DNA of 64,000 nt from Diphasiastrum complanatum (Eukaryota > Streptophyta > Lycopodiopsida > Lycopodiales > Lycopodiaceae). Below the pieces are notes generated by a model, which saw only the letters and a list, made by a program, of their open reading frames with translations, ran no database searches and was not told where the DNA came from. How positions within the stretch are numbered: position 1 is the first letter of the stretch; every line of letters begins with the position of its first letter. A program made the position numbers and the translations under genes. The stretch covers positions 39,050,141-39,114,140 of the forward strand of contig CM055095.1 in NCBI GenBank assembly GCA_029204225.1. The letters run 5' to 3'. Of this stretch, positions 21,751 through 34,736 are shown piece by piece.

Positions 21751-22612
21751 TGTTGAAAATTGTCACTTCTCACTTGACATTGGTTCATGTAAATATTGAT
21801 CAAACATTAGAATATGTTGATGATATGATTTCACACGTGTGGAGCATGTTCCCACGTGTGAAAGGATGTACTTTTCATGTTTGTATATATCCAAATTGAT
21901 TTTGTATCATTCTAGTTAGTGTGAACATGAAATGACTAGTTTTTAGTCAAGTTGACTAGTCACCTACAAATTAGCTTTTCCTTGCATGTGCATGAGTAAA
22001 TGCTCCCACATGGCAAGTGGATGTTCACACGTGTGTATAGAGTACTAGAAGATAAGAGTTGACCATTTTTCTTAGATCCTATTTTTTAGGGAATATTCCT
22101 ATATTCTAGGAGACTAGCTTTTTGGATTTTAGTCATATTCTAGAAGGTCAAGTATTGGATAAGGATCAAGGATAGATAAAATGGATAGATCTGAGTGATG
22201 TGGCACTCTCCACACGTGTGAAGGCCTGCTGGACTGTACCAGACTCATGGATGTACTTGATCCATAAAAGGATCATCATTTCGCTAAGAAGATTGATGAG
22301 ACTTTTGCACTCTACACTTTTGTGAGATTTCTAGTCATTTGTCTTGTGATTTTTATGCATGATTGCTATCTAGTATCATTGTACTTGTTGTTTCAGGTGC
22401 AGGTCGTACAGTGGACAGTACTCCACACGTGTGAAGCCACTCTCACTAAAAAATGATGTGTTGATCCATTGCTCTTGCTTAAATCCAAGTGTAGTGAATC
22501 TAGATCAAGATCTAATGTGTAGAACTTGATAGATTCATTGATTAAGCAACCAATAACTCTCTATGATTGTAAAGTACAATCATTATTGTCCTAAAGACTG
22601 TAAAATTTATCA
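21751..22612 (+). repeat. 3' LTR, 862 bp, with five CACGTG palindromes
   Basis: The LTR begins TGTTGAAAATTGTCAC immediately after GAAGTGAGGAGGAG (polypurine tract) and ends AAATTTATCA. G-box-like CACACGTGTG (or CCACGTGTG) cores lie at 21832, 21852, 22026, 22211 and 22424, and one more lies in the leader at 17374. The following five bases (AAATA) do not match those left of the 5' remnant. Confidence 0.92.
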
Positions 22613-24418
22613 AAATAAAAGTATTTAGGCCTCTTTCACACATGTGAAAGGTTAGATCCAAAACTATGTACAAAATTGCCAATTTAGGCCTCAAACTAGC
22701 TAGGAAATGCTGACAATTTTCACAAACGGTTTCTCTCTCTCAATGGTTCTCAATTTAATCCATGCATTAAGTTTATCTGACAATTTAGTTATTGTTCTAG
22801 CTCTAAATCAATACTAGTTCCAAATCTTATTAGCACTGGCATTACAAATTGTATAGATTGTTTAAGGTTTTTCAAGGGTGGTTTCACATGGAGTGAGTCC
22901 AAATGGCCCAAATCCTTTACTACGATGGTAAAGTTTTTACCACAGGTTTTTTTTCTACTGTTTTTTATTAGAATGAATTGGCAGTTGTATGGCAATGCAA
23001 TACGGGCTGTTTTACTTGTAATGTAACTAAATGCCTTGTCGTCATAGTTTTTTGCTAGTATTGAATGCAATATCTTGTGTTTTATTGTAGTTCTGTAATG
23101 AATAGATAGAGTGGTTTGTTGTTTGGAAAAGCATTTTGGGCTGTAGTTCTGTAATTGTCACCTAATGTCCATTTTGTGTTTGGTTACCCGGCTGATTTAG
23201 GGTTGATCCCGATGTGTGCATCTTCAAGCTGTGATAGATTCGATTACTACTCTAATGATTAAATAAAGTTGTCGGCTGTATTTGGGGCTATACTATTACT
23301 GTAACTAAAATGCTTGCTAGATTGATTTCACTAAGTGGGTTGACATTGTTGAATGCATTATCTAGCTGATTTGTCCTCTTATGATTAGATAGAGTAGTTG
23401 GCTATATGGCAAATAATTGTAATACTTCTGTTGTAACTAAAAGGCTTGCTAGGTTAGTGTTCTCAGAGTGGGTTATGGAAACTCGTATGAATTCAATAAA
23501 CCCATGCTTTATTGTACATGGTTATTTCGTTTCTAGGAACTGTTTGATGTATTCTCATACTATTGGACTTTTAGTAGATGTTTAATGGTCACTTCAAAAT
23601 GGAAGTTATGTAGAATTTTATATTTTGCAAAAATCGTAGAAATTTTTGCTCTTTTAAACAATATTTTGTTGGCCTCTCTAACAAGACTTTGTCATAATTG
23701 TTGCTGGCTTTTCTGCCATAGTGTGGACAGCTATCCCAAAAATCTGTCTATTGAATATAGATATGCTCTCTTAGAAGTTGAAGCAAAAATACTCGATGCA
23801 TAAAAATCAGCCCTACAGTTTATTTTAGGCTAATTTGGGAAAAAAAACACTACATTACAAGCTAGCAGTTTTTTTCATAAGGTCACAAAAATTATTGTTT
23901 ACGAGCATTAATGGGGATGCAAAGATCTGATGTTATTTCCTATTATTCATAGACAAGTACGGTTTTCACAGTACAACTAGTCCATTCCAAAAATCAAAAA
24001 ATATCTATCAAATGTGCTACGAACGTAGCAAGGAATTGACTAGTACAAACTAGTTGTCGTCAAAGACATCCATCCCCTCGTCATCAACAAAAAAACACTT
24101 TCATCGAGGCCTCTAAACAATGGCACCTAGGGCCTCATCATGCATCGCCTCCATCACCCTAGCCATTTATTCAGCATAGCATGGCAAATTACTAAGTCAT
24201 TCAAATGTCATATAAACCAAAATGTTAACAAATCCAATTTCTAACAACCAAATGGACATACTCACTAGCATCCAGGAGAGCCCAACTCAAATGCCTCGGA
24301 CCCAAACTCAGGTAACATGATAGGTTCTTCTTTTGACGGACCTGGTACAGCCACGTTTGCCTCCATGACTACACAAGACAAAAAAACCGTTACACAGCTA
24401 ATTTCAAAAGCAAAAAAT
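22613..24418. other. Unassigned AT-rich spacer
   Basis: I searched both strands for the missing diterpene synthase C-terminus (second metal motif region) and saw nothing that fits. Loosely repeated phrases about 150-200 bases apart between 22950 and 23470 (such as GGCTGT..TTTTACTTGTAATGTAACTAAATGCTTG) hint at an old tandem array. Confidence 0.45.
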
Positions 24419-25255
24419 TGATAAATTTTCAGTTTAAAGGACAATAATGATTGTACTTAGCAATCATAGAGATTTATTAGTTGCTTAATCAATGGATCAG
24501 TTCTACACATTAGATCTTGATCTAGATTCACTACACTTAGATTTAAGCAAGAGCAATGGATCAACATATCATAAATTAGTGAAGGCGGCCTCACACGTGT
24601 GGAGTACTGTCCACAATACGGCCTGCACCTGAAACAACAAGTACTAATGTTCTTGATAGCAATCATTCATAGAAATCACAAATCTATTGACTAGAAAACT
24701 CACAAAAGTGTAGAATGCAAAAGTCTCCTCAATCTTCTTAGCAAAATGATGATTCTTTTATGGATCAAATACATCCACAAGTCTTCACACATGTGAAGAG
24801 TGCCACATCACTCAAATCTATCCATTTGATCCATCCTTGACCCTTATCCAAAGTTGACCTTCTAGAATATGGCTAAAATCCAAAGAGCTAGTCTCTTAGA
24901 ATATAGGAATATTCCCTACAAAATAGGATCTAAGGAAAATGGTCAACTCTTATCTTCTAGAACTCTATACACATGTGTTAACATCCACTTGCCATGTGGG
25001 AGCATTTACTCATGCACATGCAAGAAAAAGCTAATTTCTAGGTGACTAGTCAACTTGACTAAAACCTAGTCATATCATGTTTACACTAACTAGATTGATA
25101 CAAAATCATTTTAGATATATACAAGTATGAAAAGTACTTCCTTTCACACATGGGAACAGGCTCCACACTTGTGAAATCAGATCATCAACATTTTTCTAAT
25201 GTTTGATCTTTATTTACAATAAACAATGTCAAGTGAGAAGTGACAATTTTCAACA
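24419..25255 (-). repeat. 3' LTR of the deleted copia element, 837 bp
   Basis: On the minus strand it begins TGTTGAAAATTGTCAC (25255 downward) and ends in TTTATCA at 24419. One CACACGTGTG remains (24592). Two other positions have become CACATGTG (24786 and about 24970). A gap of about 20 bases relative to the other LTR lies near 24783. Confidence 0.9.
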
Positions 25256-25268
25256 CTCCTCCTCACTT

Positions 25269-25844
25269 CTAACTTGGCAAATCTAATGTACATCTATCTA
25301 CAATTCCAAGAGCATATCTTAACTTGAAAAATGTATCTTTGGACAATGGATTGGTTAAGATATCAGCTATGCATTCGGATGATGGTACATGATGTAGTTG
25401 CACCTCCTTGGATTGTACCTTCTCCCTTGCAAAGTGGTGAGCTATTTCAATATGCTTTGTTCTAGCATGGAAGATAGGATTTGAAGCAATTTGTTGAGAA
25501 GCTTGATTGTCACAAAATATGTAAGGGATCTTCTCGGCCTCTAGCACATGTAGCTCCCTTCTTAACCATAGGAGTTCTTTGGTCGTTGAAGTCAATGCCT
25601 TGTACTCGGCTTCACAAGAAGATACTGAGATAGTATCTTGATTTTTGAAAAGCCAAGATATTACTCCTCCACAAAGAAATGTTGCAAATGCACTAATGGA
25701 CTTTCTATCCATCTTGTCACCTACAAAATCTGAATCCAAGTAGGCTCTCAAGTGCAAGTTAGATCTTTCATAAAGTATGCCAAACAAATCTAGTACTAGA
25801 AACATATCTAAGTACTCTCTTGGCACTTTTCCAATGTTGAACAA
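25269..25844 (-). pseudogene. Copia RNase H domain of the deleted element
   Basis: A 191-residue frame carries the RNase H landmarks: DSDFVGDKMDRKSISA, SSCEAEYKAL, LLWLRREL, IFCDNQASQQIASNP and HVPSSECIADILTN. It is the intact counterpart of the broken region at 20929-21737 and was used to place those breaks. It still lacks a linked RT. Confidence 0.88.
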
Positions 25845-26030
25845 AAGGAGCTTGCATACTTTGACTCAACTTGCTTACACAAAAACTTAAGTCAGGTCTA
25901 GTGATGGTTAAATAGATTAGAAAGCCTATAAGCTTCCTAAAAAGGGTGATGTCCTCAAAGGATGCTTTATCACCTTCATTAGCCTCACACATCTTTCCAC
26001 ACTTCTTGAAAGCTCTTGGTAGGCCGAGAG

Positions 26031-26528
26031 CTAGTTCCTTGCTTGCCATTGACTCCATAGAAGATTAGGATGGCCTAATCTTTTATGCCAAAGCTCCACT
26101 TGAGATAGCTCCTCCCTAGCCAAGTTCAGACTTTCATTTGCAACATTAGCATCCAACTTGAAAAGTCTACCTTGCTTAATGCCACTGGCTATGCACTTAT
26201 CATTTTTCAAGATGGAACAAACTTCATTCTTGAAATGTACATCTAGTCCATTGTCCATTAATTGTCCTACACTAAGCAAGTTTCTTGAAATGGTAGGAAC
26301 ATACAAAACATTATCTAGAACTATCCTTTTAGATGTGCCTAAGCAAAGAGGAATAGATCCTATGCCATCTATCTTGCATTCTTGATCACTAGCAGTGTAT
26401 ATTGACTTCTTAGAGTCATTACAAGAGAGAAGAGTAGAGAAATAATGCTTGTTAAAGCACATGTGGGAACTAGCCCCACTATCTATCCACCATGTGTCTT
26501 GACTTGAAGTTGGTGTAGATGCAACCAT
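26031..26528 (-). pseudogene. Copia protease and pre-integrase of the deleted element
   Basis: The frame begins just after a stop that separates it from gag. It has the retropepsin site WWIDSGASSHM and the pre-integrase linker ending in WHKRLGHPN. The His lost in the 17-22 kb copy is present here. Confidence 0.86.
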
Positions 26529-26552
26529 TAAGGATGTGTTGAATCCATCCTT

Positions 26553-27092
26553 TTATTCTTCCTCTTGAGCAATGTTCCCTTGATCTCCATTGGCTTGTTG
26601 GTTCTTCTTCAAGTAGCATTCTGAGGCAAAGTGTCCTTTCTTTCCACAAAAGAAACACTTGAGCTTTGCCTTGTTCTTCACCTTGCCTTTGGAAGTAGAT
26701 CCTACATTCTTTATCTCAGCCCCCTTGCCTTGATTCTTTTTGAATGGATGTTGTTTCTTCTTGCCTTTGGATGTAAAGTTTGCTTTCTCCTCTCCTCCAT
26801 TAAGTGACATGCCATCCATTCTTGTCTTGAGGTGTAGAAGTCTACTCTCCTCGGCCACAAGAACATTATGCAACTTTTCAATGGATGGAAGAGTATCTTG
26901 AATAGCAAATGATTGGACCAAGTTTGTGAGCTCATCACCTAGGCCATTCAATATGATTTGTACTAGTTCTTGATCTTGGATCTTCTCTCCTATTGCACTC
27001 AATTCCGTGTTAAAAGATTTGATCCTAAGGACATACACTTGTCCACTCTCTTCACTTCCTTTAATGCTTTGGAAAACGTGATTTCTTAGCAT
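26553..27092 (-). pseudogene. Copia gag (C-terminal two-thirds) with CCHC knuckle
   Basis: This UBN2-type gag includes LVQIILNGL, LHNVLVAEESRL and the knuckle CFFCGKKGHFASEC. Upstream towards the expected ATG near 27407 the frame has at least two stops, so the N-terminus is broken. Confidence 0.85.
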
Positions 27093-28001
27093 GAGGATTA
27101 TTGAAGTGTTATTGGATTCATAGATACTCTTTAATGAATTTCAAGCCTCTTTGGATGAGGCACAAGAAGACACCTCCTTCAAGAGGTCATTGCATACATT
27201 CAACTTTATGCAATGTAGAGCTAATCTTGATCTCTTCTTGTATTTGGTTTGTTTTTGGGGATCTTGAGGCTATTCCTCAACTCCTAGAACTATGTCAAAG
27301 AGGTCATGGATCACTATGAGTGATTCCATCCTCACTTTCCAAATAGAATAATTTGTGGAAGTGAGTCTCTCACTTGATTCCAACAAATATCCACCCATGG
27401 ATGACATTGTAGAATGAATGCTCTTCTAAAAATCACAAAGATTTATGAATTTGAAAAGATCTATGAAAGGCCTAAAGCTCACAAGATTGCCTATAGCCTT
27501 GTCTCTATCAAACTAGCACACAAGCTTGAATGATACACAAAGATCTTGCCAAACATTCCTAGCTTTCACTCTCACAAAAAATTTTGCTTTACACTTTTCT
27601 TAGAGATTTCACTTCAACTAAGGATCTGAACAAATCAGCCTCTTACATCTGATCTTAGAATCCAAAAGGAAATGCTTCAATGATCCAAAACTTTATTTGG
27701 TCATAGTTATTAGCTAGATTTAATCTAGATCAATATTGTGCTTCAAAAAGCACTAAAAATGAACTAGAATTGTGATTTTAGGACCCACAAATAGAAAGTA
27801 AGAAGAAATGAAAGTTGTTGTACAGTTTCACACGTGTGGAAAGTACATACACAGCCTCCAAGTCGATTTGATCCAAATAGAAACAAGCTATCACTCTAGA
27901 TGAACTCGCCCTCACTAGTATTGGCCAAAAACAACTTGTGCCAATGATCTTTGCATGTTTTATGATTCAAATGATCACTCTCTTAGTTAACTCTGATACC
28001 A

Positions 28002-28860
28002 TGATAAATTTTTAGTTTAAAGGACAATAATGATTGTACTTAACATTCATATAGAGTTATTGTTTGCTTAATCAATGGATCTATCAAGTTCTACACATTA
28101 GATCTTGATCTAGATTCACTACACTTAGATTTAAGCAAGAGCAATGGATCAACACATCATAAATTAGTGAAGGCGGCCTCACACGTGTGGAGTACTGTCC
28201 ACAGTACGGCCTGTACCTGAAACAACAAGTACTAATGTTCTTGATAGCAATCATTCATAGAAATCACAAATCTATTGACTAGAAAACTGACAAAAGTGTA
28301 GAATGCAAAAGTCTCATCAATCTTCTTAGCAAAATGATGATCCTTTTATAGATCAAGTACATCCACGAGTCTGGTACAGTCCATCAGGTCTTCACACGTG
28401 TGAAGAGTGCCACATCACTCAAATCTATCCATTTGATCAATCCTTGACCCTTATCCAAAGTTGACCTTCTAGAATATGGCTAAAATCCAAAGAGCTAGTC
28501 TCCTAGAATATAGGAATATTCCCTACAAAATAGGATCTAAGGAAAATGGTCAACTCTTATCTTCTAGAACTCTATACACACGTGTGAACATCCACTTGCC
28601 ATGTGGGAGCATTTACTCATGCACATGCAAGGAAAAGCTAATTTCTAGGTGACTAGTCAACTTGACTAAAACCTAGTCATATCATGTTCACACTAACTAG
28701 ATTGATACAAAATCATTTTAGATGTATACAAGTATGAAAAGTACTTCCTTTCACATGTGGGAACAGTCTCGACACGTTTGAAATCAGATCATCAACATTT
28801 TTCTAATGTTTGATCTTTATTTACGATAAACAATGTCAGGTGAGGTGACAAATTTCAGCA
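28002..28860 (-). repeat. 5' LTR of the deleted copia element, 859 bp
   Basis: It matches 24419-25255 with substitutions and small gaps and adjoins the primer-binding site at 27990-28001. CACACGTGTG is intact at 28180, 28393 and 28577. The outer end is slightly degraded (AATTTCAGCA where CAACA is expected). Confidence 0.88.
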
Positions 28861-28867
28861 AAAACAA

Positions 28868-29586
28868 CGCACCTAAACATTTTCTAGCTTTCTTCTGACA
28901 ATCAAGTCTCACCGCTATTCTCTTTCAACCAACTTATGCATTCTCCATCGCTGTCCATACCAAAAAGGTGGACACCAACCTTTCAAGCAGCAAGGACCGA
29001 GGTACCTACACCTACATGTAGGTCCAATGCCACACCACCCTCGGGGCAGAATGCGGAAAGCAAGAATAACATGAAATATTCACTTTTTTCATAACTATCT
29101 CGTATTGGCCTATTGTTCCTTGTGTCTTTAGACCACTCTGAATGTGGCAAATAGTGTGTCCAAATATCACTATCCACATCCAACAAGCCGATGACCGATT
29201 TTGGTCAATTAAGGGCATGGACCCTTTTCTCGAGAGAAGGTATACGTCTATAAAGTGCATCTGCAAATAACTACAACACTATGTCAGATTAAGCAACTCA
29301 CATGCTTACATAAATAGATATTCCAAGCAAATTTATAGCTATGAAATTATACTCACATAGTCACATACTTACATACTTCCAAGCAAATTTATGATTATGA
29401 AATTATATGTATCGAAGAAGATACAAGTTATAGTGCATTAATTTTCATAGATATGCAAGCACTGCATGTGAACAAACTTGCAACAAAAAAATCACAACTT
29501 ACATTCATGCCATCCTCTCCTCTTCCAATTTTTTCAATTCCTCTCAGCACAACACGTCTCTGAATAGCCAACTTCCATCGGCCGAT
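28868..29586 (-). pseudogene. DNA methyltransferase-like pseudogene, copy 3 (AdoMet-loop half, two exons)
   Basis: On the minus strand a small exon (29586-29503) is bounded by a CAG acceptor and a perfect GTAAGT donor and reads IGRWKLAIQRRVVLRGIEKI. A second exon begins at 29260 after TTTGCAG. With a frame slip it reads SYEKSEYFMLFLLSAFCPEG, then GVALDLHVGVGTSVLAA, a stop, then FGMDSDGECISWL. The series 'helix starting with a K, LDL-x-x-G-x-GTS, AA, G-x-D-x-D' has the same layout as motif I and the following acidic strand of N4/N6 methylases. No motif IV was found upstream. It is more distant from copies 1 and 2 than they are from each other, so it may be a separate family. Confidence 0.5.
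29271..29502. other. Probable intron of methyltransferase-like copy 3
   Basis: This AT-rich stretch lies between a GTAAGT donor (29502 on the minus strand) and a TTTGCAG acceptor (29261). It contains a local direct repeat of 'TTCCAAGCAAATTTAT' at about 29320 and 29380. Confidence 0.45.
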
Positions 29587-29807
29587 CTGAATCTCAATTT
29601 ACTCAAAATCAAATGTATTGTGCAAACTTTGTTTTAACTGGAAAGGTCTCTTTTTATAATAGAGAGGATGAGCCTAGCCTCTGAATCCTATTGCAGTTAC
29701 TGTGGGCTTTTATTTGCTTCAAGTCGAATCTCTATTAAATGATACTGTACCTTGAGGACCCAACCACGCGAGGACTCATGAGGATGTTGCACTAAAAAGC
29801 TCTGGAT

Positions 29808-32404
29808 CTAGTCCTTGATGGTGATTGGTCTTTTGAACAATGGTGTGGTCCTTGAGGAAGATGGACCTGGTTGCACTACCTGTAAAACATATTCTTCTTC
29901 AACTTCAGGGGCTCCACCCTGGTCCATGCCCGAATCCAACCCTATATCCATAGGTGCATCAGCTTGGTGCGGAGTGGAGAATTGCGGCATAACCAAAACT
30001 GAAATTTGAGGCCCATCTTCCAACACCTGAGTGGTAGCCTTTTCATATGTGTTGATGGTTGCTTTAGCCTTTGCGAACTCAGTTGAAGCTGTACCTTTGA
30101 ATATGTCAAAGCGGCCTTGGAATCCTTGAAGAGCCACTTTGTACGTTTCAACCTTTTTAAACAAATACGCGATTTCTGTCGGAGTTATCGGATGATCAAG
30201 TATTTGTGTCTGTAGATACGCATTATGCTCAAGGGTGGTCGCATCCAATTCACCTTGGAGATGTGTGCGATCTTGTTCAGCCATCTGCAGTTGACCCTAG
30301 AGCAGCTGCACTTGTTACTTTGTATCATGCACGGCCCTGTCCACTTGATCTTGGGTGGTTGTGAGGGCATTCTGCAGGGAACTGACATAGTCCTCAAGGC
30401 GATCAGCTAATTGATGTGTCGTCTTCTTCTCAGCTTCAGACTTAGCTTCATGCTGCTTGGCAATCTTTAGTTCTTTGTCCAACTGAATAACTTTTTGGCT
30501 GATGAGAGTATTCTCAGATCCCATATCTGAGATGCGCTGTTCCATTTCTTTTTTTTTATCAAGCATAGACTGGATCACTTGTGCAAGGCTTCAGACCAAA
30601 CCGAGGGCATCACCAAAATCTACTGTTCTGGAGGTGGTAGCAATAGAAGGGCCTGGTGGTACTATCCCTAGTTGGCGTGGAGCAGGTGCCTGTAACTCTT
30701 CTTCTTCAAAGAGGTCTTCTTCTTCATAGCCCTCAGACACTGTGGCATCGAACTGCTTTGGTGATTTGCTAGCTTGCTTGACCCGAATTGTGGTTGGTGC
30801 GGCTTCAACTTGAGGTTGCTGGTTAATCTGAAAAGAGTCTTCACAACTAGTAGGAATATCATGGAACTGTTCGAATCCTCTTCCAGGGGATTGGAGTTTA
30901 AAGAGTGCAGGGCTCTGGGACATTACAAAGACTTATGAGGCCCCAAGGGAGTTGGAATCATTGAACATGTCCATGAAATACTGGGTGTTTGGGGAAACAA
31001 CTTCTGTGTGTGGAGGTGAGACAGCCTGGGTAGGTGTAATGGGAATGGTAGCCCCAATAGTCATAGATTGTTCGTGAGAGGAAGCAGAGGGAAGCATCAG
31101 AGGTGGGGAGAATAGGTAGTTCAGTGCGAATAGCAACAGGGGGTGGAAGCGCAGCTAAAGAAGTTTGCCTACTACGACATAGTGACGTGGAAGGCGAGTC
31201 AGGAATGATGATCTCGTTGTGTGGATGACGTCGACAATGTGAGTTGGATGCTTGATGAGATGACTCGGCCGGTGCTTCTTCATAGATAGAAAACACATAA
31301 TCCATATGAAAACCATGGATTTTATTTTCAAGGTGGGAGGCTGCTAGGAGTGACAACAAAGGGCCAGCAGCAAATTGTTGGTTGGTATTGCTCTTGATGG
31401 CTCGTTTGACCTCTCCAAAAACGGTCTTGAACCAGTTATATGGTTCTAGAGGAGCCTTGGCTATCTTGATATGAGACTCAACTATTCTATGCAAAATTTG
31501 GGAGATAATACGGTCTTTCCTGAGGTTGCCAACCATCAAGAAATTGTTAAAGTGCTATGCAGTAGCCTGAATGGTCGGATCAGTAATGGCTTCTAGAAGA
31601 TAGTCTTCATTAGTCCAATGCAGATCATTGATAATGTCAATATAAGACTTAATAGCCTGTTTGGATTGCTTATGGTTTGGTGAGGCTTGGGCACCAGATG
31701 CTATCCCTATGGAAGCAAGGGCGGCCTCAATCACACGCACCTTGTGTGTGGCTCCCTGGAAAGTAATGTAAAACTTGGATTTCTCCTCCTTCCAAGTATT
31801 GAAGGCAAGAGTGATAAAATCCATGTTGATTCTCCCTGAGAAGGCTCTCTCATGAATACCCATTGCAGTAAGCAGAGGCTCCGCAAGGGTCATCCACTGA
31901 GTGACCATGCCTGTGCTAGGAAGGATCATGATATTTGATGTAGATGGGACATCACGATGGATAGTGTAGTGCGATGACTGAGATGTATATGTGAAAGACA
32001 TCATAAAAGAGGACAAAAACTGAAAGTAATTGGCGCGAGTGTATATCAAAAAACAATACAGAAAGTTTTGAAGGCTTTGGTTGCTGGAAAAATTGGCAAG
32101 AGCTTTGCTAGCACAAGTGAGGAATGAATCGAATTCAACCAACTTATAGGGGAATTTGGAGGGTCCATTACATAGAATACTAGTTTGGCTGATCAATTCT
32201 GAACAAAATTTTACAGGCTTGCTCAGTACTATGAAAATAGGCTATAAAATCAATGACTACATCATAGTCGTGTTTAGTATAGCTGGTTGAAGCTTCATCG
32301 AGTATCGTAAAAGCTTTGTCACCTCTATCAACATCCTTTGATGACTCTGCAATATTAGCTTTTTCAGCTTTGTTCTTTTTTTTTTGGGTTGAATCTGCAA
32401 TCAT
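29808..32404 (-). CDS. Cluster of uncharacterised frames (disordered plus coiled coil), fragmented; likely retroelement-associated
   Basis: Reading the minus strand from 32404, frames follow one another with small gaps: 32404-32180, 32196-31555 (213 aa), 31539-30958, 30923-30591, 30578-30315 and 30284-29808. The first third is globular (ILDEASTSYTKHDYDVVIDF, NMDFITLAFNTWKEEKSKF). A disordered acidic piece follows (EGYEEEDLFEEEEL), then strongly heptad-like segments (KKKEMEQRISDMGSE, IQLDKELKIAKQHEAKSEAE). The end is Pro/Ser-rich (VVQPGPSSSRTTPLF). The regular succession of frames suggests one long protein broken by indels or introns. I recognise no enzyme domain. Comparable composition occurs at 43392-46370 (-) beside a gypsy relic, so an accessory ORF of a large gypsy-type element is the likeliest source. 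Confidence 0.5.
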
Positions 32405-32481
32405 ATGCAGAATGCCCTTTCTTCTTGCAGTGCATGCAAGGTATCGCTGGAATGAAATATCTACATTTTTTTTTTATCAAC

Positions 32482-32482
32482 A

Positions 32483-32522
<40 letters not shown>
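32482..32522. repeat. (AC)n-(AT)n microsatellite
   Basis: About 29 bases of alternating A and C pass directly into alternating A and T. Confidence 0.9.
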
Positions 32523-32731
32523 GAAAAAATGTTTATATATATAAAAAAAACATATACATAATACATATATCTCTCTTCTATATAAAAAGAGCTGAACAAT
32601 GTTTATATATATAGGAATTAATACATATAATTTACATCTATATGTGTTTTATATATATATATGAGTTGAAGAATGTTTATATCTATATATAAAACATATA
32701 TTTAAAACATATATATATACAAAAATTTAGT

Positions 32732-32759
32732 CAGCCCACCCGCCACGGCGGGTGGGCTG
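32732..32759. repeat. GC-rich perfect hairpin, 13-bp arms
   Basis: CAGCCCACCCGCC (32732-32744) is followed after two bases by its exact reverse complement GGCGGGTGGGCTG (32747-32759). It sits in otherwise TA-rich DNA. The left arm core AGCCCACCCG recurs at 32921-32930, directly before the TC microsatellite. Confidence 0.85.
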
Positions 32760-32799
32760 TCTAAATGTTTTTACATTTCAACTAAACATTACCAACAAA

Positions 32800-32800
32800 A

Positions 32801-32871
<71 letters not shown>
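32800..32871. repeat. (AT)n microsatellite
   Basis: About 70 bases alternate A and T with a single early interruption. Confidence 0.92.
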
Positions 32872-32872
<1 letters not shown>

Positions 32873-32929
32873 CATACATATAAAACTTATATTTATTACA
32901 TATATATAAAAAAATCAGAAAGCCCACCC

Positions 32930-34640
<1,711 letters not shown>

Positions 34641-34736
34641 GTTGCCTCAAGTTGCATTAGTTCTACGAGTTGACAGGATCCAAGCAATAGGACATTCAAT
34701 AGTCTTCTTCCCCAATATCTCTCTTGATTGGATAGG

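Larger units (their letters stand above)
17068..22612 (+). mobile_element. Ty1/copia retrotransposon that truncates the diterpene synthase gene
   Basis: The parts are, in order: a 5' LTR remnant (17068-17210), primer-binding site (17211-17222), leader, gag-pol (17793-20933), frame-broken RNase H (20929-21737), polypurine tract (21737-21750) and a complete 3' LTR (21751-22612, TG...CA). Only the last 143 bases of the 5' LTR remain. The missing outer LTR, together with the lost 3' end of the synthase, points to a deletion across the left junction. No target-site duplication can be expected or seen. Two other copies of the family occur, at 24419-28860 (-) and 36147-37362 (+). Confidence 0.93.
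24419..28860 (-). mobile_element. Internally deleted Ty1/copia element with both LTRs
   Basis: This is the same family as the element at 17068-22612, in the opposite orientation. The 5' LTR is 28002-28860 and the primer-binding site 27990-28001. Gag starts near 27407 with several stops and a readable block at 27092-26553. Protease is at 26528-26031. The frame then jumps at about 25980 from the pre-integrase cysteines (KCGKMCEA) straight to the end of RT (NEGDKASFEDITLF). RNase H occupies 25844-25269 and the 3' LTR 24419-25255. The integrase core and RT catalytic region (about 1.8 kb) are deleted, making a non-autonomous derivative. Flanking pentamers AAAAT and AAAAC agree at four of five positions. 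Confidence 0.92.

Noticed and set aside
22613-24418. Missing C-terminal exons of the diterpene synthase
   Set aside because: I looked for the second class I metal motif and flanking consensus on both strands and found nothing.
24414-28865. Perfect target-site duplication for the minus-strand copia
   Set aside because: The flanking AAAAT and AAAAC differ at one base and are low complexity, so they are not convincing.
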